DNA of 64,000 nt from an uncultured Pelagibacteraceae bacterium. GTDB taxonomy: Bacteria > Pseudomonadota > Alphaproteobacteria > Pelagibacterales > Pelagibacteraceae. Below are positions 1 through 8,469 of the stretch, in pieces (positions within the stretch are counted from its first letter, which is position 1; each line of letters begins with the position of its first letter). Both the position numbers and the translations under genes were made by a program. The stretch covers positions 1 to 64,000 of the forward strand of contig CACIFV010000002.1 in assembly GCA_902586025.1 (NCBI GenBank), written 5' to 3'. The notes below the pieces were generated by a model that was not told the DNA's origin, searched no databases, and saw only the letters and a program-made list of their open reading frames with translations.

Positions 1-41
1 CCACCAATAGACCCCGCTCCAAATATACAAATTTTAGTCAT
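1..41 (-). CDS. PanE/ApbA-like ketopantoate reductase family, N-terminal fragment
   Basis: Only the first 13 codons are inside the window; the gene runs off the left edge. They read MTKICIFGAGSIG, the opening beta strand and glycine-rich GxGxxG turn of a Rossmann fold. That wording is typical of 2-dehydropantoate 2-reductase (PanE/ApbA) family enzymes, which reduce 2-keto acids with NADPH. The ATG at 41-39 overlaps the TGA stop of the upstream acyl-CoA synthetase by one base, so the two genes are translationally coupled. With so little sequence the exact substrate is unknown, and another Rossmann dehydrogenase is possible. Confidence 0.6.
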   Translation of the reverse strand, partial: MTKICIFGAGSIG

Positions 42-1549
42 CAGTTCACTAATCCAAACTTTTTAGCTAAAGTATTTCTTTGTAGTTTACCTGTTGCACC
101 TTTAGGAATTTCATTTACAAAAAATATTTTCTTTGGAATTTTAAATTTTGCAAGTTTTTCATTTGCATAAATTTTTATATCATCTTCAGTACACTTCATG
201 CCTTCTTTTATGATTATTGCGGTAGCTATATCTTCTCCAAGCATTTTATCCTCATATCCAAAGCAAACGGCTTGCTCAATATTTGGATGATCCATAAGAA
301 TATTATCGACTTCTAAAGGTGAAATCTTTTCGCCACCTTTATTTATTATTTCCTTTAATCTTCCAGAGATTTTTAGATAACCATCTTTATCAAAATATCC
401 CTGATCGCCTGTTCTAAACCAACCATTTGAAAAGCTATTTTTATTTGCATCTGGATTATTTTCATATCCGGAAGTAACATTTTCACCCCTAATGCAAACT
501 TCTCCCTCTTCTCCTTGATTTAAAATCTTGTTATTAGTATCCATAATACAAACTTCTGGCCCAGCAGGAATTCCGACAAATCCAGGTTTTTGGGACTTAG
601 GCGGTAATGGATTTGAGGTCATCTGATGAGTAGCTTCCGTCATCCCATATGCTTCTATCACTGGACAATTAAATACTTTATTTAGTTTTTCAAATACAGC
701 CGGAGGTAGAGATGCTGATGATGATCTCAAAAATCTAAGATTTAATTGTTTAGCAGTTTCTAGATTTTTATCTGCTCTCATCAATATTGCTTGATGCATT
801 GTTGGTACTCCAGAATACCAAGTTATTTTCTCTCTTTTTGCATTATCTAAAAATTTTAATGCATTAAATCCACTACTTGCACATACAGATGCCCCTACCT
901 TCATAGATGCTGCAAGAACCGCAATTAAGCCATGTATATGAAATAATGGCATAATATTTAGACAATGATCTTTATCAGTTAAATTAAGACTTTTGGAGAT
1001 ATTATCTGCCGAAGAAAAAATATTTTTATTTGTTAATGGAACAATCTTAGGTCTTGATGTAGTGCCCGAAGTATGCAGCACAAGAGCTTCATGATCTTCG
1101 CCTGGCAAAACATAATTACTGCTTTTTTCAAAAAGATTGAAATCTCCGCTTAAATTATTTCCGTCTGATTTTATTTCGCAAACAGGAATTTTTAATTTAT
1201 TTGCGACTTCTACTACTGGATTTTTAGAATTTTTCTCTACAATCACTATCTTTGGCTTTAAATCCTCTAGGTAAAATTCGAATTCTTCAGATTTATAGTT
1301 AGGGTTTAAGGGTGCAGCAGACATGTAGCTTGAAATCGCCAAAAAACTAGTTGCCATGTAAGGGCCGTTTGGCAAAACTATTGCTGCACGATCTTTATTA
1401 TTAATACCATTACCTGATAATTGTTTTGAAATTCTTTCTATTAATGATTTTAAATCTACAAATTTTAGTGGAGAACTACTTTCAGATGTTATTGAAATTC
1501 GATTATCATTTTGTGATTCTATAATATTCCTAACAATTTTAGAGTTCAT
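41..1549 (-). CDS. AMP-forming acyl-CoA synthetase (oxalate--CoA ligase-like)
   Basis: A 502-residue ANL-superfamily enzyme that activates a carboxylic acid with ATP and then makes a CoA thioester. Visible motifs are the P-loop-like HTSGTTSRPK at about 159-168, YGMTEA near 301, the GWFRTGD hinge near 378 and the C-terminal PKGATGKLQR, where Lys488 is the expected adenylation lysine. The overall wording resembles the Pcs60/oxalyl-CoA synthetase branch, but the substrate cannot be fixed from sequence. It starts 6 bp after the gamma-glutamyltransferase stop and overlaps the next gene by one base, so the three minus-strand genes look like one transcript. There is no signal peptide; it should be cytosolic. 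Confidence 0.8.
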   Translation of the reverse strand: MNSKIVRNIIESQNDNRISITSESSSPLKFVDLKSLIERISKQLSGNGINNKDRAAIVLPNGPYMATSFLAISSYMSAAPLNPNYKSEEFEFYLEDLKPKIVIVEKNSKNPVVEVANKLKIPVCEIKSDGNNLSGDFNLFEKSSNYVLPGEDHEALVLHTSGTTSRPKIVPLTNKNIFSSADNISKSLNLTDKDHCLNIMPLFHIHGLIAVLAASMKVGASVCASSGFNALKFLDNAKREKITWYSGVPTMHQAILMRADKNLETAKQLNLRFLRSSSASLPPAVFEKLNKVFNCPVIEAYGMTEATHQMTSNPLPPKSQKPGFVGIPAGPEVCIMDTNNKILNQGEEGEVCIRGENVTSGYENNPDANKNSFSNGWFRTGDQGYFDKDGYLKISGRLKEIINKGGEKISPLEVDNILMDHPNIEQAVCFGYEDKMLGEDIATAIIIKEGMKCTEDDIKIYANEKLAKFKIPKKIFFVNEIPKGATGKLQRNTLAKKFGLVN

Positions 1550-1554
1550 TTAAA

Positions 1555-3138
1555 TTAATAACCTTTTGCGTATCCATCTTTTCTTGGATCTGAACCGCCA
1601 ACTAAATTTCCTTTTTCTCTGTCTATTTGAATTGCTTGTCCACCTCCATGAGTACCATCTATATACTCAACATTATGACCGACTTCTTTTAAATTATTAA
1701 AAATTTTTTCATCAATACTTTTCTCTAATTTATAAATGTTATTGAAATGGAAAGCTCTAGGAAATGAAATGGCTTGTTGAGGAGTTAAGTTATAATCAAT
1801 AATGCTATTTAAAACATGAACTTGTCCAACAGGTTGATATTGTCCTCCCATTACTCCATAAGATAATTCACATTCTCCTTTGTTGTTCATAACTATTCCA
1901 GGAATTATGGTATGTAGTGGTCTTTTTAATCCTTGAATACAATTAGGATGACCTTCTTCAACTCTAAAATTAGTTCCTCTATTGTGAAGAACCACTCCAG
2001 ATTTATCACCTGTTATTCCAGATCCAAAAGCATAGCAAACAGAATTTATTATTGAAACTACATTTAAATCTCTGTCTACTACACTTAAATAAACTGTTTC
2101 AGGATGGTTTGGAATATTTAGATCTCCTACATCTGCGCAGCCATTAATAGATATATTTTTTGAGATATTATCTATGTTTTGTTCACTTAATATTTTTTTT
2201 AAATCTAAATCTACAAATTCTGGATCACCAATATTTTCCTCTTTAAGTTTATAAGCCTGCTTTGTAACTTCTGCTTCAAGATGGAACCTTTCAAATGAAT
2301 TCACATCATATTTTTCAATACCTAACTTTTCTAATAATTTCATCATTACTAAAACTGTTATTCCAGGGCCACTCGGAGGACATTGATGAATGATAATATC
2401 TCTATATCTATCTGATAAAGTGTCTGATTTAATAGTTTTTTGCTTATGGAAATCTTCAATTGTATGCAAGCCCCCAAACTCTTTTAAGGTTTTAACTAAA
2501 TCTTCAGCAATTGATCCTTCATAAAATTCTTTAACTCCATTTTTTGAAATTTTTTCAAGAGTATCTCCAAGTGCAGGATTTTTATTTACCTCGTTAAATT
2601 GATAACTCTTACCATTATTTAGCATATGTTTCCTAGAATATGGGTTATCGTTTAATTTATTAAATACGTTGCTCCAGGCGTTAGCAACAACTTTAGTAAC
2701 TTTAAAACCATTCTTTGCAATATCTATACCTTTGTGAAACAACTCCTCAAAATCGAGTTTTCCAAAATCATTATGAATTGAATTCCAAGCATCTAATGCA
2801 CCAGGAATAGTTACTGCGTGAGGACTTGTTAAACCGATTTTATCTATATTCTTTTCCTTGAAATAATCAAAATTTGCCTCTGCTGGAGCAATACCTGATC
2901 CATTATATGAAACAGGGTCTTTGCCATTCATTTTTATTATTGCAAAACAATCTCCACCTATACTTGTGGCATTAGGCTCTGCAACAGAGAGAACAACAGA
3001 AGCTGCAATAGCTGCATCCACTGCATTTCCACCTTTTTGCAATATTCTAAGAGCTTCTTCTGTAGCTATTGGATGTGATGTTGCGGCCATACCATTTGAA
3101 GAAATGGCATCTTTATCTTTTGTTGAATGATTATTCAT
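1555..3138 (-). CDS. Gamma-glutamyltransferase family protein, no signal peptide
   Basis: A 527-residue Ntn-hydrolase of the Ggt family. These enzymes self-cleave into two subunits and cleave or transfer gamma-glutamyl groups from glutathione and related amides. The N-terminal GGNAVDAAIAA block (36-46), the expected nucleophile Thr348 in ETVYLSVVD, FGSGI and the RPLHTIIPG motif are all present. Classical periplasmic Ggt proteins carry a signal peptide; here the chain begins with polar residues and enters the family fold by residue 17, so a cytosolic YwrD-like role is more likely. It is divergent from the MFS gene with only 30 bp between start codons. The substrate is unknown. Confidence 0.85.
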   Translation of the reverse strand: MNNHSTKDKDAISSNGMAATSHPIATEEALRILQKGGNAVDAAIAASVVLSVAEPNATSIGGDCFAIIKMNGKDPVSYNGSGIAPAEANFDYFKEKNIDKIGLTSPHAVTIPGALDAWNSIHNDFGKLDFEELFHKGIDIAKNGFKVTKVVANAWSNVFNKLNDNPYSRKHMLNNGKSYQFNEVNKNPALGDTLEKISKNGVKEFYEGSIAEDLVKTLKEFGGLHTIEDFHKQKTIKSDTLSDRYRDIIIHQCPPSGPGITVLVMMKLLEKLGIEKYDVNSFERFHLEAEVTKQAYKLKEENIGDPEFVDLDLKKILSEQNIDNISKNISINGCADVGDLNIPNHPETVYLSVVDRDLNVVSIINSVCYAFGSGITGDKSGVVLHNRGTNFRVEEGHPNCIQGLKRPLHTIIPGIVMNNKGECELSYGVMGGQYQPVGQVHVLNSIIDYNLTPQQAISFPRAFHFNNIYKLEKSIDEKIFNNLKEVGHNVEYIDGTHGGGQAIQIDREKGNLVGGSDPRKDGYAKGY

Positions 3139-3168
3139 AATAGAACTGTAATTTCATAAAAAATATAA

Positions 3169-4377
3169 ATGATCAATAAAATAAATAAAAGTATTCTAAT
3201 TTTTTCTGTATTTGCCTTTGGCTTTTTTATATCAAATTTACTAAGATCAATTACCGCAACATTAACACCCGCTCTTTCAACTGAATTCAATTTAAGTGCT
3301 GCAAATCTTGGACTTTTAGCTGGAGGATATTTTCTAGGGTTTTCGCTCATGCAAATTCCTACTGGTATGTTATTAGATAGATTTGGCCCAAAAAAAGTTA
3401 TCGGATATTTATTAATCATTGCTCTTATTGGAACTATTTCATTTGCTTTTGCTAAAAGTTTTGCAGGTTTATTAATTTCTAGAATTTTCATTGGTGTAGG
3501 TGTTGCTGCTTGTTTAATGGGTCCTTTAACTGGTTACAGAGTATGGTTTGAAGAAAAATATCAACAACGTGCAAATTCATGGATGTTGATGGTTGCAAAT
3601 TTTGGATTTGTTGCATCAACTCTACCAGTTCAAATTTTATTACCAATAATTGGTTGGCGATCTATTTTTTTAATTATAGCCTCTTTAATTTTGATAAGCA
3701 TAATATTAATATCAATTTTAATACCTTCGTGGGAAACTAAAAGGGATGAAGACCAAAATAATAATCTTCAAAATCTTTCCCACATATGGAAAAATAAATT
3801 CTTTATTAGCTTAGTACCGCTTGCATTTTTTAATTATGGAGGTGTTCAAGCAATACAAACATTGTGGGCTGGCCCATGGATGCTAAATGTGACAGGTTAT
3901 GATGCAATACAAAGTGCGACAGGTTTATTTTGGATAAATGTAACTATGCTTTTTTCCTTTTTAATATGGGGATATTTTTTGCCAAAACTATCTTCCAAGG
4001 GAATTGACAGTATGAGAATTGTAAAATTTACACTTCCTATAAGTTATATAATTTTATTTTTAATAGTCATAATGGGAGACAAAGCTGGTGCAACCATGTT
4101 AACTCTTTATATTTTATCATCAATAGTAATTTCTTTAACCCAACCAGCAATAGCATTAAATTTTCCTACTAAACTAGCAGGAAAATCTTTAACTTCATTC
4201 AATGTATTTTTATTTTCTGGTACTTTTTTTGTACAATGGATAATTGGTTTAATAATAGATTTTTCCAGAAATTTAGGTGCTACTATTGCAATGAGCTATC
4301 AAATTTCTTTTTCAATTTTTTTATTTTTATGCATTTTAAGTTACTTATTTTTTTTAATATTAAATAAAAATGAATAA
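3169..4377 (+). CDS. MFS transporter
   Basis: A 402-residue major facilitator with about 12 hydrophobic segments. The loop between helices 2 and 3 carries the family motif A, GMLLDRFGPKK. The first membrane segment begins near residue 8, so the ATG at 3169 is the only reasonable start (the next Met is near residue 61). Substrate cannot be read from sequence. The 3' end overlaps the following DMT transporter by 8 bp, and four plus-strand genes follow each other closely, so it probably leads an operon. Its promoter must lie in or next to the divergent ggt gene, because only 30 bp separate the two start codons. Confidence 0.85.
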   Translation: MINKINKSILIFSVFAFGFFISNLLRSITATLTPALSTEFNLSAANLGLLAGGYFLGFSLMQIPTGMLLDRFGPKKVIGYLLIIALIGTISFAFAKSFAGLLISRIFIGVGVAACLMGPLTGYRVWFEEKYQQRANSWMLMVANFGFVASTLPVQILLPIIGWRSIFLIIASLILISIILISILIPSWETKRDEDQNNNLQNLSHIWKNKFFISLVPLAFFNYGGVQAIQTLWAGPWMLNVTGYDAIQSATGLFWINVTMLFSFLIWGYFLPKLSSKGIDSMRIVKFTLPISYIILFLIVIMGDKAGATMLTLYILSSIVISLTQPAIALNFPTKLAGKSLTSFNVFLFSGTFFVQWIIGLIIDFSRNLGATIAMSYQISFSIFLFLCILSYLFFLILNKNE

Positions 4378-5272
4378 AAATTTTATCGGATATTTTCTAT
4401 TATTATTTCAACCACTTTTTATGGCTAGTAATTTAATTGTAGCAAGAGGTGGTGTTGATGATGTTCCTCCCATATCTTTATCTTTTTGGAGATGGTTTAT
4501 TTTTTTTATTATTTTATTCGTCCTAAATTATAAGTATTTAGTTGATAATTTTCAGACTATTAAAAAAGAGAGTAAAAGAAGTTTTTTTCTAGGTTTGATG
4601 GGATGTGGTGTTTGTGGAATATTTCCATATATGGCTGGTTCATCTACAACCATTGTTAATATGGGAATCCTTTATACTTCTTCACCAATATTTATAATTT
4701 TAATCTCATATTTTCTTTTTAAAGATAAGATAAATATTTTCCAATTTATTGGCTTACTTTTTTGTCTAGTTGGAGTGTTTGCTGTAATTTTAAAGGGCGA
4801 TATCAATTTACTTCTTGAATTAAAATTTGCTTCTGGAGATTTTTGGATGTTAGGAGCAGCATTAGGCTGGGCAATTTATACAGTTATGCTTTTTCAATGG
4901 AATTCAGAACTTAAATTTTTTCCAAGACTAACAATTATATCTTTCTTTGGTTTTTTATCTATTTTGCCTTTTTATTTTATAGAGCATTTTTATTTTGAAA
5001 AAACTTTATTCAAAGAAGAATTTTATTATTGGATTTTGTTTGCAGCAATTTCTCCAGGTATAATCGCTTTCTCACTATACACATTAACTATTAAATATTT
5101 AGGACCATCAACAACTGGTTTCACGCTATACCTCTATACAATTTATGGAGCTTTTTATGGAATAATATTTTTTTCAGAGATTTTGGAAAATTATCATTTA
5201 ATAGGTACCATATTTGTGTTTTTTGGTATTTATTTGGTAAGAAGAAAAAGTAAAAATGAAATTAAAGCCTAA
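4370..5272 (+). CDS. DMT-family (EamA) permease
   Basis: A 300-residue very hydrophobic protein with about ten predicted membrane helices in two repeated halves, as in the EamA/RhaT drug-metabolite transporter superfamily. Cues are the early VARGGVDDVPP and SFWRWF segments, a GILYTSSPIF segment in the first repeat, and the second-repeat GPSTTGFTLYLYTIYG segment. These proteins usually export metabolites or amino acids; no substrate can be assigned. The start overlaps the MFS stop by 8 bp and its 3' end overlaps the hydrolase gene by 17 bp, which indicates co-translation. Confidence 0.85.
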   Translation: MNKNFIGYFLLLFQPLFMASNLIVARGGVDDVPPISLSFWRWFIFFIILFVLNYKYLVDNFQTIKKESKRSFFLGLMGCGVCGIFPYMAGSSTTIVNMGILYTSSPIFIILISYFLFKDKINIFQFIGLLFCLVGVFAVILKGDINLLLELKFASGDFWMLGAALGWAIYTVMLFQWNSELKFFPRLTIISFFGFLSILPFYFIEHFYFEKTLFKEEFYYWILFAAISPGIIAFSLYTLTIKYLGPSTTGFTLYLYTIYGAFYGIIFFSEILENYHLIGTIFVFFGIYLVRRKSKNEIKA

Positions 5273-6068
5273 AATGTTATTTGCAAAAATTCTGTTTTAT
5301 ATTTTTATTATTTACTTTGGAGTTTCTCTAATAGTTTATTTTTATCAAAGAAAATTATTATACCATCCTGGAGAAAATAATTATTTAGATGAGGGACCTC
5401 TATCTCATAAAATCGAAAAAGTAACTATTCAATCTGATAATGATCTAGTTGGATGGTATTACAAAAAAAATAATAACTCTAAAACTTTGCTTTTTTTTCA
5501 CGGAAATGCTGGAAAATTAGATAATAGAATTTATAAACTAAATGAGTTTGCAGATTTAGATTTAAACTATTTAATTTTTGCATATAGAGGCTTTAGTGGA
5601 AACAAAGGCAAACCAACAGAAATTGGACTTTACAAAGATGCAATTAAAGCCAAGGAATGGCTTAATCAAAACAATATAGAAGATAAAGATATTGTTCTCT
5701 ATGGAGAGTCTCTTGGCACTGCTGTAGCAATAGAGACCGCAAGTAACAATTTATTTGCAGGTATAATATTAGAGTCTCCATTTACATCCATGGAGATTTT
5801 GGCACAAAAATATTACCCATATCTTCCTGCAAAAATTATTTTAAAAGATAAATACAAATCCATTGAAAAAATTAACAAAATAAAGTTTCCCATGCATGTG
5901 ATGCACGGGAAAAAGGATAATATTGTGCCATTTTATATGGGCGAAGAAATATTTAATAAATATGATGGTGTTAAGTCAAATTACTTTAATGACAACGACG
6001 ATCATATGATGGAATTTAATAAAGGTTTAATTCAATCAATTGACAATTTTATAAAAAGTTTAAATTAA
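5256..6068 (+). CDS. Alpha/beta hydrolase, membrane-anchored (BEM46/ABHD13-like)
   Basis: A 270-residue serine hydrolase. An N-terminal hydrophobic stretch (about 8-30) looks like a signal anchor, placing the catalytic domain in the periplasm. The oxyanion-side FFHGNAG (80-86), the nucleophile elbow GESLG with Ser152, Asp221 in HGKKDNIVP and His250 in NDDHMMEF complete a catalytic triad. The best family resemblance is BEM46/ABHD13-type hydrolases of unknown substrate. It overlaps the upstream permease gene by 17 bp. An alternative start at the internal Met7 would shorten only the cytosolic tail. Confidence 0.8.
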   Translation: MKLKPKMLFAKILFYIFIIYFGVSLIVYFYQRKLLYHPGENNYLDEGPLSHKIEKVTIQSDNDLVGWYYKKNNNSKTLLFFHGNAGKLDNRIYKLNEFADLDLNYLIFAYRGFSGNKGKPTEIGLYKDAIKAKEWLNQNNIEDKDIVLYGESLGTAVAIETASNNLFAGIILESPFTSMEILAQKYYPYLPAKIILKDKYKSIEKINKIKFPMHVMHGKKDNIVPFYMGEEIFNKYDGVKSNYFNDNDDHMMEFNKGLIQSIDNFIKSLN

Positions 6069-6116
6069 GACATAATTTAAACAAATCCACATCACTTTTA
6101 AATTCTAATTTTAAAT

Positions 6117-6680
6117 ATGTTTAAACTTCTTTTATTACTTTTTTTATTAATATTGCCGACAAAACTTAGTTCAGAAATAAATAATGAGTACTATGATAAC
6201 AATTATTTCCATATTGGAAAAATGAATTCTTACAATAGTGAGTTCACTCTATATTTTAAAACACGGAAGAAAGCTATTTTAGCAAAGGGAGAATTTTCTA
6301 ATTATATCAATGATTTTCCACAGGACTTATACTTATATGATAAAAATTTAAATAAAGATTACCCTCTGATTTCATATGACTGGTTTCCAAAAAAAGTTAA
6401 AAAAATATCAAAAAAATATAATTACCCACTTTTCCCAGAGGATTTTGCTTACTATTTATTAAATGACAACAACACTTTAATTTTGATAAGTGCAAAAAAA
6501 AATTTTTATGAAAATTTAAAATATGACATAAAAAATAATAAGCTAGAAATTGCTAATACCTCTGGCAAATTAAATTTTATAATCTCTTCTTATGCTGAAA
6601 ACTGTGGTTATAAATCTCTAAAAAATAATTTTGAGTGCAACATTTATAAACCTTTAATTTCTAAAAATTTGCTTAATTAA
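6117..6680 (+). CDS. Secreted or periplasmic protein of unknown function
   Basis: A 187-residue protein that I do not recognise. It opens with a clear signal peptide (a Leu-rich core over residues 3-15 and a likely cleavage near LSS at 17-19). The mature part is rich in Tyr, Asn and Lys, has one Cys pair near the C terminus (NCGYKSL and FECNIY), and shows no catalytic motif I know. It follows the hydrolase by 48 bp on the same strand. Its stop codon lies inside a palindrome shared with the convergent ftsY gene, so its last two codons (Asn-stop) are mirrored by the last two of FtsY. Coding status is supported by length, signal peptide and operon position. Confidence 0.65.
   Translation: MFKLLLLLFLLILPTKLSSEINNEYYDNNYFHIGKMNSYNSEFTLYFKTRKKAILAKGEFSNYINDFPQDLYLYDKNLNKDYPLISYDWFPKKVKKISKKYNYPLFPEDFAYYLLNDNNTLILISAKKNFYENLKYDIKNNKLEIANTSGKLNFIISSYAENCGYKSLKNNFECNIYKPLISKNLLN
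6673..6680. other. Shared palindromic stop TTAATTAA between convergent genes
   Basis: The 8-bp palindrome TTAATTAA supplies the TAA stop of the secreted protein on the plus strand and the TAA stop of ftsY on the minus strand. Each gene ends Asn-stop within it. There is no room for a conventional intergenic terminator. The same palindrome is used in the same way at 40636-40643. Confidence 0.95.
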
Positions 6681-7590
6681 CTTGGGTAAATGCACTTGCA
6701 AACTTCTCAGCTTCAAATATTTGTAAGTCATCCTCTTTTTCTCCAAGCCCGAGACCAACAATAGGTACTTTATATTTCTTTGAAATCGCAATTAATATTC
6801 CACCTTTTGCAGTTCCATCAAGTTTTGTCATTATGATGCCTGTGATTGGAAGTAATTTATTAAATTCTTCGAGTTGATTAATTATATTTTGTCCCGATGT
6901 TGCATCTAAAACTAAGATAACCTCGTGAGGTGCTGTTTCATCACTTTTTTTAATTACATTCCCTATTTTTTTTAATTCATCCATTAAATTCTTTTTATTT
7001 TGTAATCTTCCTGCCGTGTCTACTATTACTTGATTTATGTTTTGACTTTGAGCTATTTCCATTGCTTTAAAAGCAACTGAAGCTGGATCTGAACCAGGAT
7101 CTGATTTTACAATTTTAGCATCAACCCTGTTAGCCCATTCTTCTAATTGATCAATAGCAGCTGCTCTAAATGTATCGCATGCTGAAAATAGAACTTTATT
7201 ATTATTTTGTATAAATATTTTTCCTAATTTTCCAATAGTAGTTGTCTTACCAACTCCATTAACACCTGAAACTAATATTATATTTGTCTTTTCTTTTTTT
7301 AAGAAAAAATCTTTCTTTTCTAGGGGTTTCATTAGTTCTAAAATATAATTATTAAGTATTTCAAAAACTTCCTTTATTGGATCATTTTTTGGATCAATCT
7401 TTTTTTGAGCAATTATAGATTTTATCTCTGATGCTGCATCTATGCCCACGTCTGAGCCGATCAAGAATTCTTCTATTTTATCAAGAGTTGTATCGTCAAT
7501 TTCTTTCTTAACTATTATTTCTTTAAGACCTGATGCTATATTACTTGCACTTCTTTTAAATCCGATTTTAAATTTTTCAAAAATACCCAT
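6673..7590 (-). CDS. ftsY: Signal recognition particle receptor FtsY
   Basis: A 305-residue SRP GTPase that docks the Ffh-ribosome complex at the inner membrane for co-translational insertion. It has the short N domain and a G domain with GVNGVGKTTT (109-118), DTFRAAAIDQLEEWA, DTAGRLQ, TKLDGTAKGG and GLGEKEDDLQIF. The acidic A domain found in E. coli FtsY is missing, leaving a basic-amphipathic N terminus (GIFEKFKIGFKRS) that may serve as the membrane contact. The ATG overlaps the last base of the dapF stop region, so it is coupled to dapF. Its partner ffh lies divergently 1 kb away. Confidence 0.97.
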   Translation of the reverse strand: MGIFEKFKIGFKRSASNIASGLKEIIVKKEIDDTTLDKIEEFLIGSDVGIDAASEIKSIIAQKKIDPKNDPIKEVFEILNNYILELMKPLEKKDFFLKKEKTNIILVSGVNGVGKTTTIGKLGKIFIQNNNKVLFSACDTFRAAAIDQLEEWANRVDAKIVKSDPGSDPASVAFKAMEIAQSQNINQVIVDTAGRLQNKKNLMDELKKIGNVIKKSDETAPHEVILVLDATSGQNIINQLEEFNKLLPITGIIMTKLDGTAKGGILIAISKKYKVPIVGLGLGEKEDDLQIFEAEKFASAFTQVN

Positions 7591-8414
7591 TATATTTTGA
7601 TATTAATTTTTTCAATTTCAGATACAGGACCTCTCATTTTTATATTTAATTCATTATCAATTTGAATATTTAAAATTCCTGTTGAAAATTCTATTTTTGA
7701 ATTACTATTTTGTAGTTGATTTAAATTAGCTGCGACTGCCGTTGCACATGCTGCAGTCCCGCAAGCTTTTGTTAAACCAGCGCCCCTCTCCCAAACTTTA
7801 ATTTTGTAATGTTGTTCACTAATTTTTTGAGCTATTGTGACATTACATTTTTCAGGGAAAACTTCATGATTTTCTATTAATGGTCCATACTTTTTTAAAT
7901 TTATTTTTTCTATATCCTCGCAAAAATATATGACATGAGGGTTTCCAACATTCACTGCAATACCACCATTCATTTTATTTCCGTCAATATCAATCATACC
8001 AAGTGATAGATTTTTAGTATCAAGATCTTTACTTAAAGGAATTTTGTTCCACTCTAAATTTGGAGTTCCAATTATTGTTTCAACATCTTTATTATTAAGG
8101 ACCTTAGATTTTAATATTTTTGAGGATACCGAAATTTCAATTTCTTTTTTATTTTTTTCAATACTTAGTAAATAAGCAACGCATCTAGTTCCATTTCCAC
8201 ATGCTTCTGAGCGGCTTCCATCCGAGTTAAAAAAAGCAACATCAGCATCAGCTTTTTGACTTTTTTTTATGTAGATCAACTGATCGCACCCTATGAAATC
8301 TCTGTCACAAATTTTTAAGATTTGGTCATTTGATAAGTTTAAATTATTTATTCTCTGATCAATAATAACAAAGTCGTTACCTAATCCATCCATTTTAAAT
8401 GCTTCAAATTCCAT
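7590..8414 (-). CDS. dapF: Diaminopimelate epimerase
   Basis: A 274-residue DapF that interconverts LL- and meso-diaminopimelate for lysine and peptidoglycan synthesis. Both catalytic cysteines are visible: Cys72 in SEACGNGTR and Cys218 in TKACGTAACAT. The N-terminal KMDGLGNDFV is the canonical family start, confirming the ATG at 8414. It is the first gene of a dapF-ftsY pair, divergent from the ffh operon across a 159-bp region that holds the ffh leader. Many alphaproteobacteria have a tRNA methylthiotransferase gene (mtaB) between dapF and ftsY; none is present here. Confidence 0.97.
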   Translation of the reverse strand: MEFEAFKMDGLGNDFVIIDQRINNLNLSNDQILKICDRDFIGCDQLIYIKKSQKADADVAFFNSDGSRSEACGNGTRCVAYLLSIEKNKKEIEISVSSKILKSKVLNNKDVETIIGTPNLEWNKIPLSKDLDTKNLSLGMIDIDGNKMNGGIAVNVGNPHVIYFCEDIEKINLKKYGPLIENHEVFPEKCNVTIAQKISEQHYKIKVWERGAGLTKACGTAACATAVAANLNQLQNSNSKIEFSTGILNIQIDNELNIKMRGPVSEIEKINIKI

Positions 8415-8437
8415 ATAAATAATACTTAACTTATTTA

Positions 8438-8463
8438 TTGACTTTTTGAACCTCTAATATAAT
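8438..8463 (+). promoter_or_regulatory. Candidate promoter of the ffh operon
   Basis: A perfect -10 box TATAAT lies at 8458-8463. The best -35-like words are TTGACT at 8438-8443 (short spacing, 14 bp) or the weaker TTATTG at 8435-8440 (17 bp). The expected transcription start near 8470 falls right at the beginning of the structured leader, which supports the -10 call. The -35 is uncertain. Confidence 0.55.
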
Positions 8464-8469
8464 TTACGC

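Noticed and set aside
3135..3491. 118-codon minus-strand frame opposite the MFS gene
   Set aside because: A shadow of the MFS coding strand with no motif; accepting it would put it across the ggt start.
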